Shown: piece by piece, positions 8,138 to 16,672 of the stretch
How the letters are laid out: every line of letters starts with the position of its first letter
Position numbering within the stretch: position 1 is the first letter of the stretch
Assembly: GCF_000172175.1 (NCBI RefSeq)
Contig: NZ_ABJL02000006.1
Span: forward strand, 186,001-250,000
Length of the DNA: 64,000 bases
Source: Bacteroides intestinalis DSM 17393
Lineage (GTDB): Bacteria; Bacteroidota; Bacteroidia; Bacteroidales; Bacteroidaceae
Reading direction: 5' to 3'
Position numbers and translations under genes: made by a program
Notes under the pieces: model-generated
Seen by the model: only the letters and a program-made list of their open reading frames with translations
The model's database searches: none
What the model was told of the DNA's origin: nothing

Positions 8138-10780
8138 ATGCACTATCGTATTTTCTCTATACTCACAGCGTTTATCTGCCTCTTTGGTTGTGTATTGACA
8201 AGCGCGGCTCAAGATGCCAATGGCACCGATGACGACGCAGCAAAGCCGGTTATTCTCTACTCGGGAGCACCCAAAAAGTATGAAATTGCAGAAATTAAAG
8301 TAGAAGGAGTAAAGAACTATGAGGACTATGTACTGATCGGACTTTCCGGTTTGTCTGTAGGCCAAACGATTACTATCCCGGGTGAAGAAGTCACTCAGGC
8401 TTGTAAGCGTTACTGGCGTCATGGCTTGTTCTCCAATGTTCAGATCACCGCAGACAAGATAGAAGGTGACAAGATTTGGTTAACAATTCATCTGACTCAA
8501 CGCCCTCGTGTCTCTGAAATCCGCTATCACGGAGTGAAGAAATCAGAACGTGAAGACATCGAGAGCCGGATCGGTATGATCAAGGGGGGACAGGTGACAC
8601 CCAATGTCATCGACCGTGCCAAGACTCTGATCAAACGTTACTTTGACGACAAGGGCTTTAAGAACGCAGAAGTTATCATCTCACAAAAAGACGATGTATC
8701 CAACGAAAACCAAGTAATCGTGGATATTGATATCGACAAAAAAGAGAAGGTAAAAGTGCATGAAATCACCATCGTTGGTAATGAAGCGATCACAACCAAG
8801 AAGTTGAAACGCATCATGAAGAAGACCAACGAAAAGAATAAACTGCTCAACCTGTTCCGTACCAAGAAGTTCGTGGAAGAAAACTTCGAGGCAGACAAAC
8901 AGTTGATCATCGATAAGTACAACGAGTTGGGTTATCGCGATGCCATGATTGTAGAAGACAGCATCAAACCGTATGATGACCGCACCGTGGATATCTTCAT
9001 GAAGATTGATGAAGGAGAGAAATATTATCTGCGCAATGTAACGTGGGTAGGTAATACTCTGTATCCTTCCGAACAATTGAACTTTATGCTTCGTATGAAG
9101 AAAGGTGACGTATACAACCAGAAGTTGCTGGAAGAACGTACCATGTCAGACGAAGACGCTATCGGTAATCTCTACTATAACAACGGTTATTTGTTCTACA
9201 GCCTTGAACCCGTAGAAGTGAATATCGTAGGAGACTCTATCGACCTCGAAATGCGTATTTTCGAAGGTCGTCAGGCTACCATCAATAAGGTCAGCATCAA
9301 TGGTAACGACCGTTTGTACGAAAACGTTGTTCGTCGTGAACTCCGTACCCGTCCGGGCGACCTTTTCAGCCGTGAAGACTTGATGCGTTCTATGCGTGAA
9401 ATCCAGCAGATGGGACATTTCGACCCGGAACAAATCAAACCGGATATCCAACCAAGACCGGAAGACGGAACAGTGGATATAGGTTACGATCTGGTATCCA
9501 AAGCTAACGACCAGGTAGAATTCTCTGCCGGTTGGGGACAAACCGGTATCATCGGTAAGTTGAGTTTGAAGTTCACCAACTTCTCACTTGCCAACTTACT
9601 GCATCCGGGTGAAAATTATCGTGGTATCCTGCCACAGGGTGATGGTCAGACTTTGACCGTCAGCGGACAAACCAATGCCAAGTATTATCAATCCTATAGC
9701 ATTTCATTCTACGATCCATGGTTTGGAGGCAAACGTCCGAATGCATTCTCTCTGTCAGCATTCTATTCTGTACAGACAGACATCAGTAGCCGTTACTACA
9801 ACTCAGCATACATGAACAGCTACTACAACAGTATGTATAGTGGTATGTATGGTTACGGTATGTACAACTACGGCAACTACAATAGTTATGAAAACTATTA
9901 TGACCCTGATAAGTCTATCAAGATGTTCGGTGTAGCCGCTATGTTCGGTAAGCGTTTGAAATGGCCGGATGACTACTTCCAGTTCACTGCTGAGTTATCC
10001 TACCAACGCTATATCCTGAGCGACTGGCAATACTTCCCTGTTACAAATGGTAAGTGTAATAACCTCAGCATTAACCTGACTTTGTCTCGTAGTTCTATTG
10101 ATAACCCGATTTATCCTCGTTCAGGTTCTGAATTCTCATTGTCTGTACAGTTGACTCCGCCGTACTCACTGTTCGATGGAACTGACTACAGCAAATACAG
10201 TACCAGCAATCAGGATGATATGAACAAGATGCACAAATGGATTGAATACCACAAATGGAAATTCAAATCTAAAGTGTACATCCCGTTGATGGACCCGATA
10301 GCAGTTAAACGTACTCCGGTATTGATGGGGCGTGTTGAATTCGGTTTGTTAGGACATTACAACAAGTATAAGAAGTCTCCGTTCGAAACATTCGACGTGG
10401 GTGGTGACGGTATGACCGGCTACTCCAGCTACGCTACGGAAAGTATCGCTCTTCGTGGTTATGAAAACAGTTCATTAACCCCTTACGGCTACGAAGGTTA
10501 TGCGTATACCCGTCTCGGACTTGAGTTAAGATATCCGCTGATGCTGGAAACAAGTACCAGTATTTATGCGTTAGGTTTTGTAGAAGCCGGTAATGCATGG
10601 CACGATGTAAAGAACTTTAATCCGTTCGAATTGAAACGTTCTGCAGGTATTGGTGTCCGTATCTTCCTGCCGATGATCGGTATGATGGGTATTGACTGGG
10701 CTTATGGTTTCGATAAAATACGTGGTTCGAAAGATTACGGTGGCAGTCAGTTCCACTTTATCTTAGGACAGGAATTCTAA
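8138..10780 (+). CDS. bamA: Outer membrane protein assembly factor BamA
   Basis: Essential Omp85 protein that folds beta-barrel proteins into the outer membrane. Signal peptide (to about residue 25), five POTRA-like repeats (residues ~45-440; for example YEIAEIKVEGVKNYEDYVL and INKVSINGNDRLYENVVRRE) and a C-terminal 16-strand barrel with the signature GLELRYPL and the closing FHFILGQEF. Total 880 residues, longer than the E. coli protein. A Tyr/Asn/Gly/Met-rich low-complexity stretch at about residues 545-590 lies within the barrel and probably forms an extracellular loop. Two Skp-like chaperone genes follow directly, a typical outer-membrane biogenesis cluster. Confidence 0.95.
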   Translation: MHYRIFSILTAFICLFGCVLTSAAQDANGTDDDAAKPVILYSGAPKKYEIAEIKVEGVKNYEDYVLIGLSGLSVGQTITIPGEEVTQACKRYWRHGLFSNVQITADKIEGDKIWLTIHLTQRPRVSEIRYHGVKKSEREDIESRIGMIKGGQVTPNVIDRAKTLIKRYFDDKGFKNAEVIISQKDDVSNENQVIVDIDIDKKEKVKVHEITIVGNEAITTKKLKRIMKKTNEKNKLLNLFRTKKFVEENFEADKQLIIDKYNELGYRDAMIVEDSIKPYDDRTVDIFMKIDEGEKYYLRNVTWVGNTLYPSEQLNFMLRMKKGDVYNQKLLEERTMSDEDAIGNLYYNNGYLFYSLEPVEVNIVGDSIDLEMRIFEGRQATINKVSINGNDRLYENVVRRELRTRPGDLFSREDLMRSMREIQQMGHFDPEQIKPDIQPRPEDGTVDIGYDLVSKANDQVEFSAGWGQTGIIGKLSLKFTNFSLANLLHPGENYRGILPQGDGQTLTVSGQTNAKYYQSYSISFYDPWFGGKRPNAFSLSAFYSVQTDISSRYYNSAYMNSYYNSMYSGMYGYGMYNYGNYNSYENYYDPDKSIKMFGVAAMFGKRLKWPDDYFQFTAELSYQRYILSDWQYFPVTNGKCNNLSINLTLSRSSIDNPIYPRSGSEFSLSVQLTPPYSLFDGTDYSKYSTSNQDDMNKMHKWIEYHKWKFKSKVYIPLMDPIAVKRTPVLMGRVEFGLLGHYNKYKKSPFETFDVGGDGMTGYSSYATESIALRGYENSSLTPYGYEGYAYTRLGLELRYPLMLETSTSIYALGFVEAGNAWHDVKNFNPFELKRSAGIGVRIFLPMIGMMGIDWAYGFDKIRGSKDYGGSQFHFILGQEF

Positions 10781-10803
10781 TTGTATCACAAAAACCAAAC
10801 GTT

Positions 10804-11319
10804 ATGAGAAAGTCTGTTTTATTAATGATCTTGCTGTTTGCCGTAGGCATGACAGCCAGTGCACAAAAGTTTGCCTTGATTGACATGGAGTATATTCTGA
10901 AAAATATTCCGGCATACGAACGTGCTAACGAACAGTTGAACCAAGCTTCCAAGAAGTGGCAAAGTGAAGTAGAGAAAGTTGCCGAGGAAGCCAAAACGTT
11001 GTACAAGAACTATCAATCGGAAGCCGTCTTCCTTTCTGAAGAACAAAAGGGAAAGAAAGAGGAAGCGATTGTCGCTAAGGAGAAAGAAGCCGCTGAACTT
11101 CGCCGCACTTATTTCGGACCTGAAGGGGAATTATTCAAGAAACGGGAAAGTCTGATGCAACCCATTCAGGATGAGATTTATAATGCGGTTAAAGAAATAT
11201 CGGAGCAGAAAGGATATTCGGTAGTTGTAGACCGGGCATCCGCAACAAGCATTATTTTTGCTTCTCCGCGTATTGACATCAGTAATGAAGTGCTTGAGAA
11301 GTTAGGATATTCAAATTAA
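10804..11319 (+). CDS. OmpH/Skp family periplasmic chaperone, first copy
   Basis: A 171-residue exported protein with signal peptide ending TASAQ. The start of the mature protein, KFALIDMEYILKNIPAYERANEQL, is the standard OmpH/Skp opening, followed by a long charged coiled coil (residues ~45-125) and the closing strands GYSVVVDRAS. Skp trimers hold unfolded outer membrane proteins in the periplasm on their way to BamA. It starts 23 bp after bamA, so it is probably cotranscribed with it. Confidence 0.9.
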   Translation: MRKSVLLMILLFAVGMTASAQKFALIDMEYILKNIPAYERANEQLNQASKKWQSEVEKVAEEAKTLYKNYQSEAVFLSEEQKGKKEEAIVAKEKEAAELRRTYFGPEGELFKKRESLMQPIQDEIYNAVKEISEQKGYSVVVDRASATSIIFASPRIDISNEVLEKLGYSN

Positions 11320-11380
11320 TTTCATACATTTGCTAGTCGAATATAGGCGGTATCTCAATATTAAAAATAAGCTGGCTTAT

Positions 11381-11411
11381 TTTGTTTTACATTTGCTTTG
11401 CACTATATTTG
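11381..11411 (+). promoter_or_regulatory. Canonical Bacteroides promoter for the second skp gene
   Basis: A perfect -33 TTTG (11381-11384), a 19-bp spacer and a perfect -7 TATATTTG (11404-11411). Transcription is expected near 11417, about 36 nt before the ATG at 11453. The best promoter match in the window. Confidence 0.85.
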
Positions 11412-11452
11412 CACCAAACAACGACTAATTATTAAAATAAACAATAAACATT

Positions 11453-11956
11453 ATGCTTAAAAAAATCGCACTACTCGTAGTACTATTCGCCCTTCCGTTA
11501 GGAGCGATGGCACAGAAATTTGCTCACATGAACTCTCAGGAGGTTATTGTTGCTATGCCGGAATATACTAAGGCACAAGCTGACCTCGACGCTATGTCAA
11601 AACAGTATCAGGAAGAAATGCAGCGTTCTCAAACTGAATTCAATAAGAAAGTTCAGGAATTCCAGCAACAAGCAGACTCTCTGCCGAAGAATATTGCAGA
11701 AAGACGCCAAAAAGAATTGCAGGACATGGCTCAAAGACAAGAAGAGTTCCAACAAGACGCTTATCAAAATATGCAGAAAGCACAGCAAGAAGCTTTAGTG
11801 CCTATTTATAAAAAATTGGATGAAGCTATTCAAGCTGTAGGTAAAGCAGAAGGTGTAATCTATATCTTCGACTTGGCTCGTACACCGATACCTTATGTAA
11901 GTTCAGAAAGTGTAGATGTTACAGCTAAAGTAAAAACCCAGTTGGGCATCAAATAA
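11453..11956 (+). CDS. OmpH/Skp family periplasmic chaperone, second copy
   Basis: A 167-residue paralogue of the preceding gene: signal peptide ending GAMAQ, mature start KFAHMNSQEVIVAMPEYTKA, then a Gln/Lys/Glu-rich coiled coil (residues ~40-120) and the closing strands GVIYIFDLART. Unlike the first copy it has its own strong promoter and is followed by a strong terminator, so it is likely a separate, highly expressed unit. Its role as an outer-membrane-protein holdase is inferred from the family. Confidence 0.9.
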   Translation: MLKKIALLVVLFALPLGAMAQKFAHMNSQEVIVAMPEYTKAQADLDAMSKQYQEEMQRSQTEFNKKVQEFQQQADSLPKNIAERRQKELQDMAQRQEEFQQDAYQNMQKAQQEALVPIYKKLDEAIQAVGKAEGVIYIFDLARTPIPYVSSESVDVTAKVKTQLGIK

Positions 11957-11970
11957 GAAAGACTAATCGT

Positions 11971-12026
11971 TTAAAGATAGAAAAAGGCGTGGACTGTATA
12001 CAGTTTACGCCTTTTTCTATCTTTAA
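11971..12026. terminator. Strong hairpin terminator after the second skp gene
   Basis: A perfect 20-bp inverted repeat: ttaaagatagaaaaaggcgt (11971-11990) pairs with 12007-12026. The 16-nt loop contains a further small palindrome, actgtatacagt. The A/T-rich outer stem gives U tracts on both strands, so it could act in both directions. It abuts the promoter module of murI. Confidence 0.85.
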
Positions 12027-12102
12027 AGAAGATAAGCTGCATCTCAGCAGAACTTTTTCATGCAAGCATGAAAGTTCTGCATCCGATTTGCATTATCTTT
12101 GC
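12027..12102 (+). promoter_or_regulatory. Promoter module with hairpin, copy 1 (murI)
   Basis: Contains a dyad at 12047-12080: gcagaac/gttctgc and tttcatgc/gcatgaaa around an AA loop, with a 2-nt bulge. It is followed by the -7 box TATCTTTG at 12094-12101. There is no normal -33 TTTG at 19 bp; the dyad occupies that place. A near-copy (4 differences in the first 72 bases) lies at 13021-13096 before the DUF2007-like gene. The predicted start of transcription is near 12107. Confidence 0.7.
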
Positions 12103-12125
12103 AACGTGTACTAAGCTTTTCCAGT

Positions 12126-12965
12126 ATGAAACAAGAATTACCTACTATTCCCGGCCCCATCGGTGTATTCGACTCCGGATATGGCGGACTTACCATTCTG
12201 AGTAAGATACGTGAAGCCTTGCCCCAATATGACTATATCTATTTAGGAGACAATGCACGTACTCCCTATGGCACACGATCTTTCGAAATCGTATATGAAT
12301 TCACCCTACAGGCAGTCACTAAACTGTTTGAAATGGGATGTCATCTTGTTATCCTGGCTTGCAATACGGCGTCTGCCAAAGCATTACGCAGCATACAGAT
12401 CAATGATTTACCCGGAATGGATCCGGCACGCCGTGTATTGGGTGTCATCCGCCCTACCGTTGAATGTATAGGGAGTATTACACAGAGTCGCCATGTCGGT
12501 GTTCTTGCCACAGCAGGAACCATTAAATCAGAATCCTACCCGTTGGAAATTCATAAGCTTTTCCCGGATATTCAGGTAGCAGGTGAAGCCTGTCCGCTAT
12601 GGGTATCTCTCGTAGAGAACAACGAAGCGGAAGGAGACGGGACAGATTATTTTGTTCGTAAATATATCAACGAACTTCTGGCGAAAGACGCACAAATTGA
12701 TACTGTGATTCTTGGTTGTACTCATTACCCCTTACTTCTACCTAAAATTAAAAAACACATGCCAGACGGAATTACCACCGTGGCACAAGGCGAACTGGTA
12801 GCCGACAGCTTGAAAGACTACTTCCACCGACATCCGGAAATGGATGCCAAATGTACAAAAGGTGGAAACTGCACTTACTACACCACGGAAGCAGAAGAAA
12901 AGTTCATTGAATCGGCATCCACCTTCCTGAAAGAGGCGGTAACCGTACAACGAATAGAACTATAA
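12126..12965 (+). CDS. murI: Glutamate racemase
   Basis: Converts L- to D-glutamate for peptidoglycan. Signature GVFDSGYGGLTIL contains the first catalytic-site region (Asp-Ser). LACNTASAKALR carries the first catalytic Cys, and LGCTHYPLLLPKI the second. Length 279 residues from ATG 12126 (MKQELPTIPGP). An in-frame TTG at 12099 would add nine residues but overlaps the -7 promoter box, so I reject it. Stands between its own promoter module and a copy of that module. Confidence 0.96.
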   Translation: MKQELPTIPGPIGVFDSGYGGLTILSKIREALPQYDYIYLGDNARTPYGTRSFEIVYEFTLQAVTKLFEMGCHLVILACNTASAKALRSIQINDLPGMDPARRVLGVIRPTVECIGSITQSRHVGVLATAGTIKSESYPLEIHKLFPDIQVAGEACPLWVSLVENNEAEGDGTDYFVRKYINELLAKDAQIDTVILGCTHYPLLLPKIKKHMPDGITTVAQGELVADSLKDYFHRHPEMDAKCTKGGNCTYYTTEAEEKFIESASTFLKEAVTVQRIEL

Positions 12966-13020
12966 TCATCAATATTTACCGGAAAACAAACCTTTTCTCC
13001 AAAATACTTGTTATATTTGA

Positions 13021-13096
13021 AGAAGATAAGCTGCATCTCAGCAGAACTTTTTCATGTAAACATGAAAGTTATGCATTCGATTTGCATTATCTTTGT
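13021..13096 (+). promoter_or_regulatory. Promoter module with hairpin, copy 2 (DUF2007-like gene)
   Basis: Near-copy of the module at 12027-12102, 994 bp downstream. The dyad is at 13041-13074. The inner stem changes from catgc/gcatg to catgt/acatg, a compensatory C-G to T-A change that keeps pairing; one outer pair is lost (gttctgc to gttatgc). The -7 box TATCTTTG at 13088-13095 is kept. Expected transcription start is near 13101. Confidence 0.7.
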
Positions 13097-13124
13097 AATA
13101 TTAAACCTATTAATACTTACCATT

Positions 13125-13361
13125 ATGAAATCAACAGACTATAGCCGCACAGTTGAAGTGTTCAAAGGATCACCGTGGGAAGCAGAACTTGTTAAAGGTC
13201 TACTCGAAAACAATGGTATAGCAACTATTATCAAGGACGGGCTTATGAGCACCATCGCTCCTTATATAGCACCGGATGTAACCATTCTCGTCAGTGAGGA
13301 AAGATACGAAGATGCCATGGAGATAATTCGTGAGCGCGACAAAGGAAAAGACGAAGAATAA
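13125..13361 (+). CDS. DUF2007-like small protein
   Basis: A 78-residue protein, MKSTDYSRTVEVFKGSPWEAELVKGLL..., with a beta-alpha-beta pattern: a strand VEVFKG, a helix PWEAELVKGLLENNGI, strands ATIIKDG and VTILVSEE and a C-terminal helix. The F-x-G-S-x-x-E-A-x-x-x-K-x-x-L-E-x-x-G-I pattern is that of the DUF2007 putative signal-transducing/ferredoxin-like family; the exact role is unknown. The longer frame from 13008 overlaps the promoter and is rejected. ATG 13125 follows the -7 box by 29 bp. Confidence 0.75.
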   Translation: MKSTDYSRTVEVFKGSPWEAELVKGLLENNGIATIIKDGLMSTIAPYIAPDVTILVSEERYEDAMEIIRERDKGKDEE

Positions 13362-13408
13362 CCTTTTCACCCTCCTACTCAAAACCACATAAGAACGATA
13401 TACAACAC

Positions 13409-14491
13409 ATGGAACAACAATTTTCGAGAATAGCTGTAAAAGTAGGCAGCAATGTCTTGACGCGCCGTGATGGTGCTCTGGACGTAACACGTATGTCTGC
13501 CTTAGTCGATCAGATAGCCGAACTGCATAAAACAGGAGTAGAAATTATACTTGTCTCATCCGGAGCCGTAGCTTCCGGACGTAGTGAAGTGCATTCTGCC
13601 AAGAAATTGGATAGTGTAGATCAGCGTCAGCTTTTCTCTGCCGTCGGGCAGGCTAAACTTATCAACCGTTATTACGAACTCTTTCGGGAACATGGCATTG
13701 CTGTAGGGCAAGTGCTGACTATGAAAGAGAATTTTGCAACACGCAGGCATTACCTCAATCAAAAGAACTGTATGACGGTAATGCTGGAAAATGGGGTCAT
13801 ACCTATTGTCAACGAAAACGATACAATCTCTGTAAGTGAACTGATGTTTACGGACAATGATGAGTTGTCCGGTTTGATAGCATCCATGATGGATGCACAG
13901 GCATTGATTATTCTAAGTAACATCGACGGTATTTATAACGGTTCTCCTGCCGATCCCACTTCTGAGGTCATCCGGGAAATCGGCCAGGGGAAAGATCTTT
14001 CTTCTTATATACAGACTTCCAAATCCAGCTTCGGCCGTGGCGGAATGCTTACCAAAACCAATATCGCCCGTAAAGTAGCCGATGAAGGTATTACTGTTAT
14101 CATCGCCAATGGTAAACGGGATAATATTCTTGTCGATTTGATTCAACATCCTGAAAGTACTCTCTGCACTCGCTTTATACCTTCTGCCGAACCTGTATCC
14201 AGTATAAAGAAATGGATTGCTCACAGCGAGGGTTTTGCCAAAGGCGAGTTGCACATCAATTATTGTGCTACGGAACTGCTTTTTTCGGATAAGGCAGTCA
14301 GCATTCTGCCTGTAGGCATTACCGACGTCATCGGCGAATTTGAGAAGGATGATATTGTGCGGATTGTTGACTTCGGAGGTAAACCCATTGGTGTGGGCAA
14401 AGCAAACTGCGACTCCACACAGGCCAGAGAAGCAATGGGAAAGCATGGCAAGAAACCGGTAGTACATTACGATTATCTATATATAGAATAG
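13409..14491 (+). CDS. proB: Glutamate 5-kinase
   Basis: First step of proline synthesis, phosphorylating glutamate with ATP. The amino-acid kinase domain starts IAVKVGSNVLTRRDG and carries VSSGAVASGRSE, VPIVNENDTISVSEL-like (PIVNENDTISVSELMF) and FGRGGMLTKTNIA. The C-terminal PUA domain (residues ~275-360) begins near KGELHINYCATELL. 360 residues is normal for the PUA-containing form. It is the last conserved gene before the accessory region: proA is not adjacent in this window. Confidence 0.95.
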   Translation: MEQQFSRIAVKVGSNVLTRRDGALDVTRMSALVDQIAELHKTGVEIILVSSGAVASGRSEVHSAKKLDSVDQRQLFSAVGQAKLINRYYELFREHGIAVGQVLTMKENFATRRHYLNQKNCMTVMLENGVIPIVNENDTISVSELMFTDNDELSGLIASMMDAQALIILSNIDGIYNGSPADPTSEVIREIGQGKDLSSYIQTSKSSFGRGGMLTKTNIARKVADEGITVIIANGKRDNILVDLIQHPESTLCTRFIPSAEPVSSIKKWIAHSEGFAKGELHINYCATELLFSDKAVSILPVGITDVIGEFEKDDIVRIVDFGGKPIGVGKANCDSTQAREAMGKHGKKPVVHYDYLYIE

Positions 14492-14497
14492 AAGAAA

Positions 14498-14527
14498 GGC
14501 ACTATACACAATATTTTGTATAGTGCC
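14498..14527 (+). terminator. Hairpin after proB
   Basis: ggcactatac (14498-14507) pairs perfectly with gtatagtgcc (14518-14527) around a 10-nt AT-rich loop, starting 6 bp after the proB stop. No strong T tract follows, so it is an imperfect intrinsic terminator. Confidence 0.55.
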
Positions 14528-14673
14528 CTGCCACTGTAAAGGAAAACATAATAAAACAAATCATCCTTTGCCTTTTGTACACTTCTTTTTTCTAATCACA
14601 TCATTTTCAATGATATAAAAACAGAAAGTGTACAATTTACATATTCGTATTTTTTAACTATTCATTCTACTTC

Positions 14674-14891
14674 TTACAATCCATATTTCTTTTTTTCCCT
14701 TTCTCTTTTTCTTCTTTCTTCTCCTTCCATGTAATCCAAGAGAAGCTTGGTGAGAGTCTTCAGAATACGTCTCACTATTCTGGCCCCTTCCTCGCTTAAT
14801 AACTTTTTTTCGCCAGAACAGCACAAAAAGCATCCATACTCCTCAACTCTTTTAACTCAGCAATATTAATTTTAAGTCGCTCTTCCAAAAC
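14674..14891 (-). pseudogene. Possible frameshifted remnant of a small charged protein
   Basis: This covers most of the 612-bp gap between proB and the esterase (14492-15103). On the minus strand a frame open from 14891 to 14796 encodes LEERLKINIAELKELRSMDA, ending in the run AAAAAAA then a stop. A frame shifted by -1 continues LLSEEGARIVRRILKTLTKL and LLDYMEGEERRKREREKKK, ending at 14674. Joined, they make about 70 residues of helical, coiled-coil-like protein. No ATG start or ribosome binding site is visible at its beginning. It could be a decayed small gene or coincidence. I see nothing else in this gap apart from the proB terminator. Confidence 0.35.
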
Positions 14892-15103
14892 TTAATCAGT
14901 CTATCCTGTTGCTACATTTTATTTCAGTTTGCATCAGGTTAAGCTCGGGATATCCACAAAGGATAGACAGGGGAAAGACCTGTAGTATACACAATGGCTA
15001 CTTTTATGCACAGAGAAAATTATATATTATCAGTTACAGCAATTCTTATGATTTTGTATGAATTACTATAGTTAAAATAATTAATTTGCAAAAGTAATAA
15101 AAT

Positions 15104-16579
15104 TTAGTTTCCTAACACACTTATTTGCTTACTCTCTGCAGGCAATTTATAATAAAAGCCTACACTAAAATTATATAGCGGATATTTCTTTCCATAAATT
15201 ACTTTTCCTTTTCGTTCTCTCGGCTCATAGTCAGGACGAAGTCTTGTCTCAAAGCTATCGCGTGGATGTATAAAAGTACCGTTTTTATGCACCTCATCCA
15301 AATCTTCGTATTTAAAGAAAGCCTTGTACGGATCGCTATCACGTAAATTCCCATGTCCTTGCAGTCCATCTTTCCCCTTCGGGCGGTCTTCTATAAATGA
15401 ACGGGTACCGGCATACACCACAATGACATCTCCAACTAAGGGTTGCTCACAGGTCAATACCACATCATCACCGTCTATCTCTACCTGCTTTATGATTTGT
15501 TTGTTTTCCTGACGGTAATCACGCAAGTATATTTCAAAACCGTAATCCTTGATTTTGGGTACCAAATTAACATCGAATACCAACGGACGAACCGGTACAT
15601 GACACTTGATACGTATTTGGGTAGGCAGTGTTTCTCTCGCAATTACCGTCGGTTGCAACGGCTGGAATGGCTTGCCCTGTACTTGAGATTGATAATACAC
15701 TTTCCCCAGCATCTCACCAAACCAGCGATATCCATTACTGTCAAGATGTCCGCCTCGGTCGGTCATCGGGTAAATGGGACCCGCACAGATAATGTCATCA
15801 TATTCGTTGGCCGCTTCCAGTTGAGCCATTGAGATTGATAATGTATCCCGCATATATTGCGCACCCGTCTGATAAGTGATAAACACCGGTTTATCGGTCT
15901 GACCATACTGTCGCTGTATGTCTTTCTGCATATTATTCTTTATATTCACAAGCAGCTTCTTATACTCCCGTTTTTCAGTTGTATTGGGCACATTAGCGCG
16001 TAGTCCCTTTTCCGGATTCGGATCATAGTTGAACTCGCCTTGCATTCAGAAAATTGCAGGACAAATAATTTTCGCATCCGTTTGTGCGGCTATTCGGGCT
16101 ACCGATTGCAATGAGGTTACAAACTCTTTATATGCCGTACGCGTCTCCGATTCTTTGGAAAGTTCTTCTACGCTTGCTCCGCTCACTCCTACCGAAGTGG
16201 CTAGAATACGGGGCATCTTGGGTTGTTTTAACCGGAGGTGATTGACGGCACCCAGTAAAGGACATTCGGCTATAGTGCCAGCTCGCCTGCTCTTGAAATG
16301 TTTCTCATGGGCAAAAGCCTCGGAAACAGTTCCCACCAATGGTTCAAACTTAAGTTCTCCTGTATTTCCATAATTTATCCACACTTGGTTGCCCAGCATA
16401 TAATTACCTTTGAAATGTTCCGTTGAGATAACCGGATAGGACTGATGTCCCGTTGACAGGCTCTGCCCGTTCATAATGAAGTGTATGAAAGTTCTATCTT
16501 TATCTTTCTCAGAAGCAAACAAAGAAGTACAGCAAAATAAGATACTGCACAACTCAATTACAAATATTGTAGTTCTCAT
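15104..16579 (-). pseudogene. SGNH/sialate O-acetylesterase-like gene interrupted by in-frame TGA
   Basis: Two consecutive open segments in the same frame, 16579-16049 (177 codons) and 16045-15104 (313 codons), are separated only by TGA at 16046-16048. The first has a signal peptide and the serine block FIMNGQSLSTGHQS; the second begins MQGEFNYDPN and has GGHLDSNGYRWFGEML, the expected C-terminal Asp/His block. In the SASA (DUF303) carbohydrate esterase family the segment at the break reads W-x-Q-G-E, so the stop replaces a conserved Trp (TGG to TGA). The gene is therefore a point-mutated pseudogene, or two fragments, or the base is a sequencing error. Intact length would be 491 residues. The family removes O-acetyl groups from sugars. 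Confidence 0.8.
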
Positions 16580-16600
16580 TTCTTATATATACCATAATAT

Positions 16601-16638
16601 GGTAAGAATAGATAATCTGTAGAGTATCTATTCTTACC
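16601..16638. terminator. Hairpin between the ceramidase-like and esterase genes
   Basis: A perfect 14-bp inverted repeat: ggtaagaatagata (16601-16614) pairs with tatctattcttacc (16625-16638) around a 10-nt loop. It lies 35 bp past the stop of the minus-strand ceramidase-like gene and before the esterase start. No long T tract follows, so termination is likely but not certain. Confidence 0.6.
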
Positions 16639-16672
16639 AATCATCTATTTTCTTTATTTCATTATACCTACT

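Noticed and set aside
12099..12125. TTG start for murI adding nine residues
   Set aside because: It overlaps the -7 promoter box and the family begins near MKQELPT at 12126.
13008..13124. Longer DUF2007-like protein with a hydrophobic N-terminus
   Set aside because: The extension is read from the duplicated promoter module, so it lies upstream of the expected transcription start.
14804..14810. Programmed -1 frameshift site at the A7 run
   Set aside because: The in-frame heptamer does not follow the usual X-XXY-YYZ phase and the upstream frame has no start codon, so decay or a sequencing slip is more likely.
14492..15103. tRNA or attachment site at the accessory boundary
   Set aside because: No cloverleaf-like sequence, integrase gene or flanking direct repeat could be found.
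16046..16048. TGA read as Trp or selenocysteine (recoding)
   Set aside because: All other genes use TGA as a normal stop (for example prmC), and no selenocysteine-type structure is seen after the codon; a point mutation is simpler.
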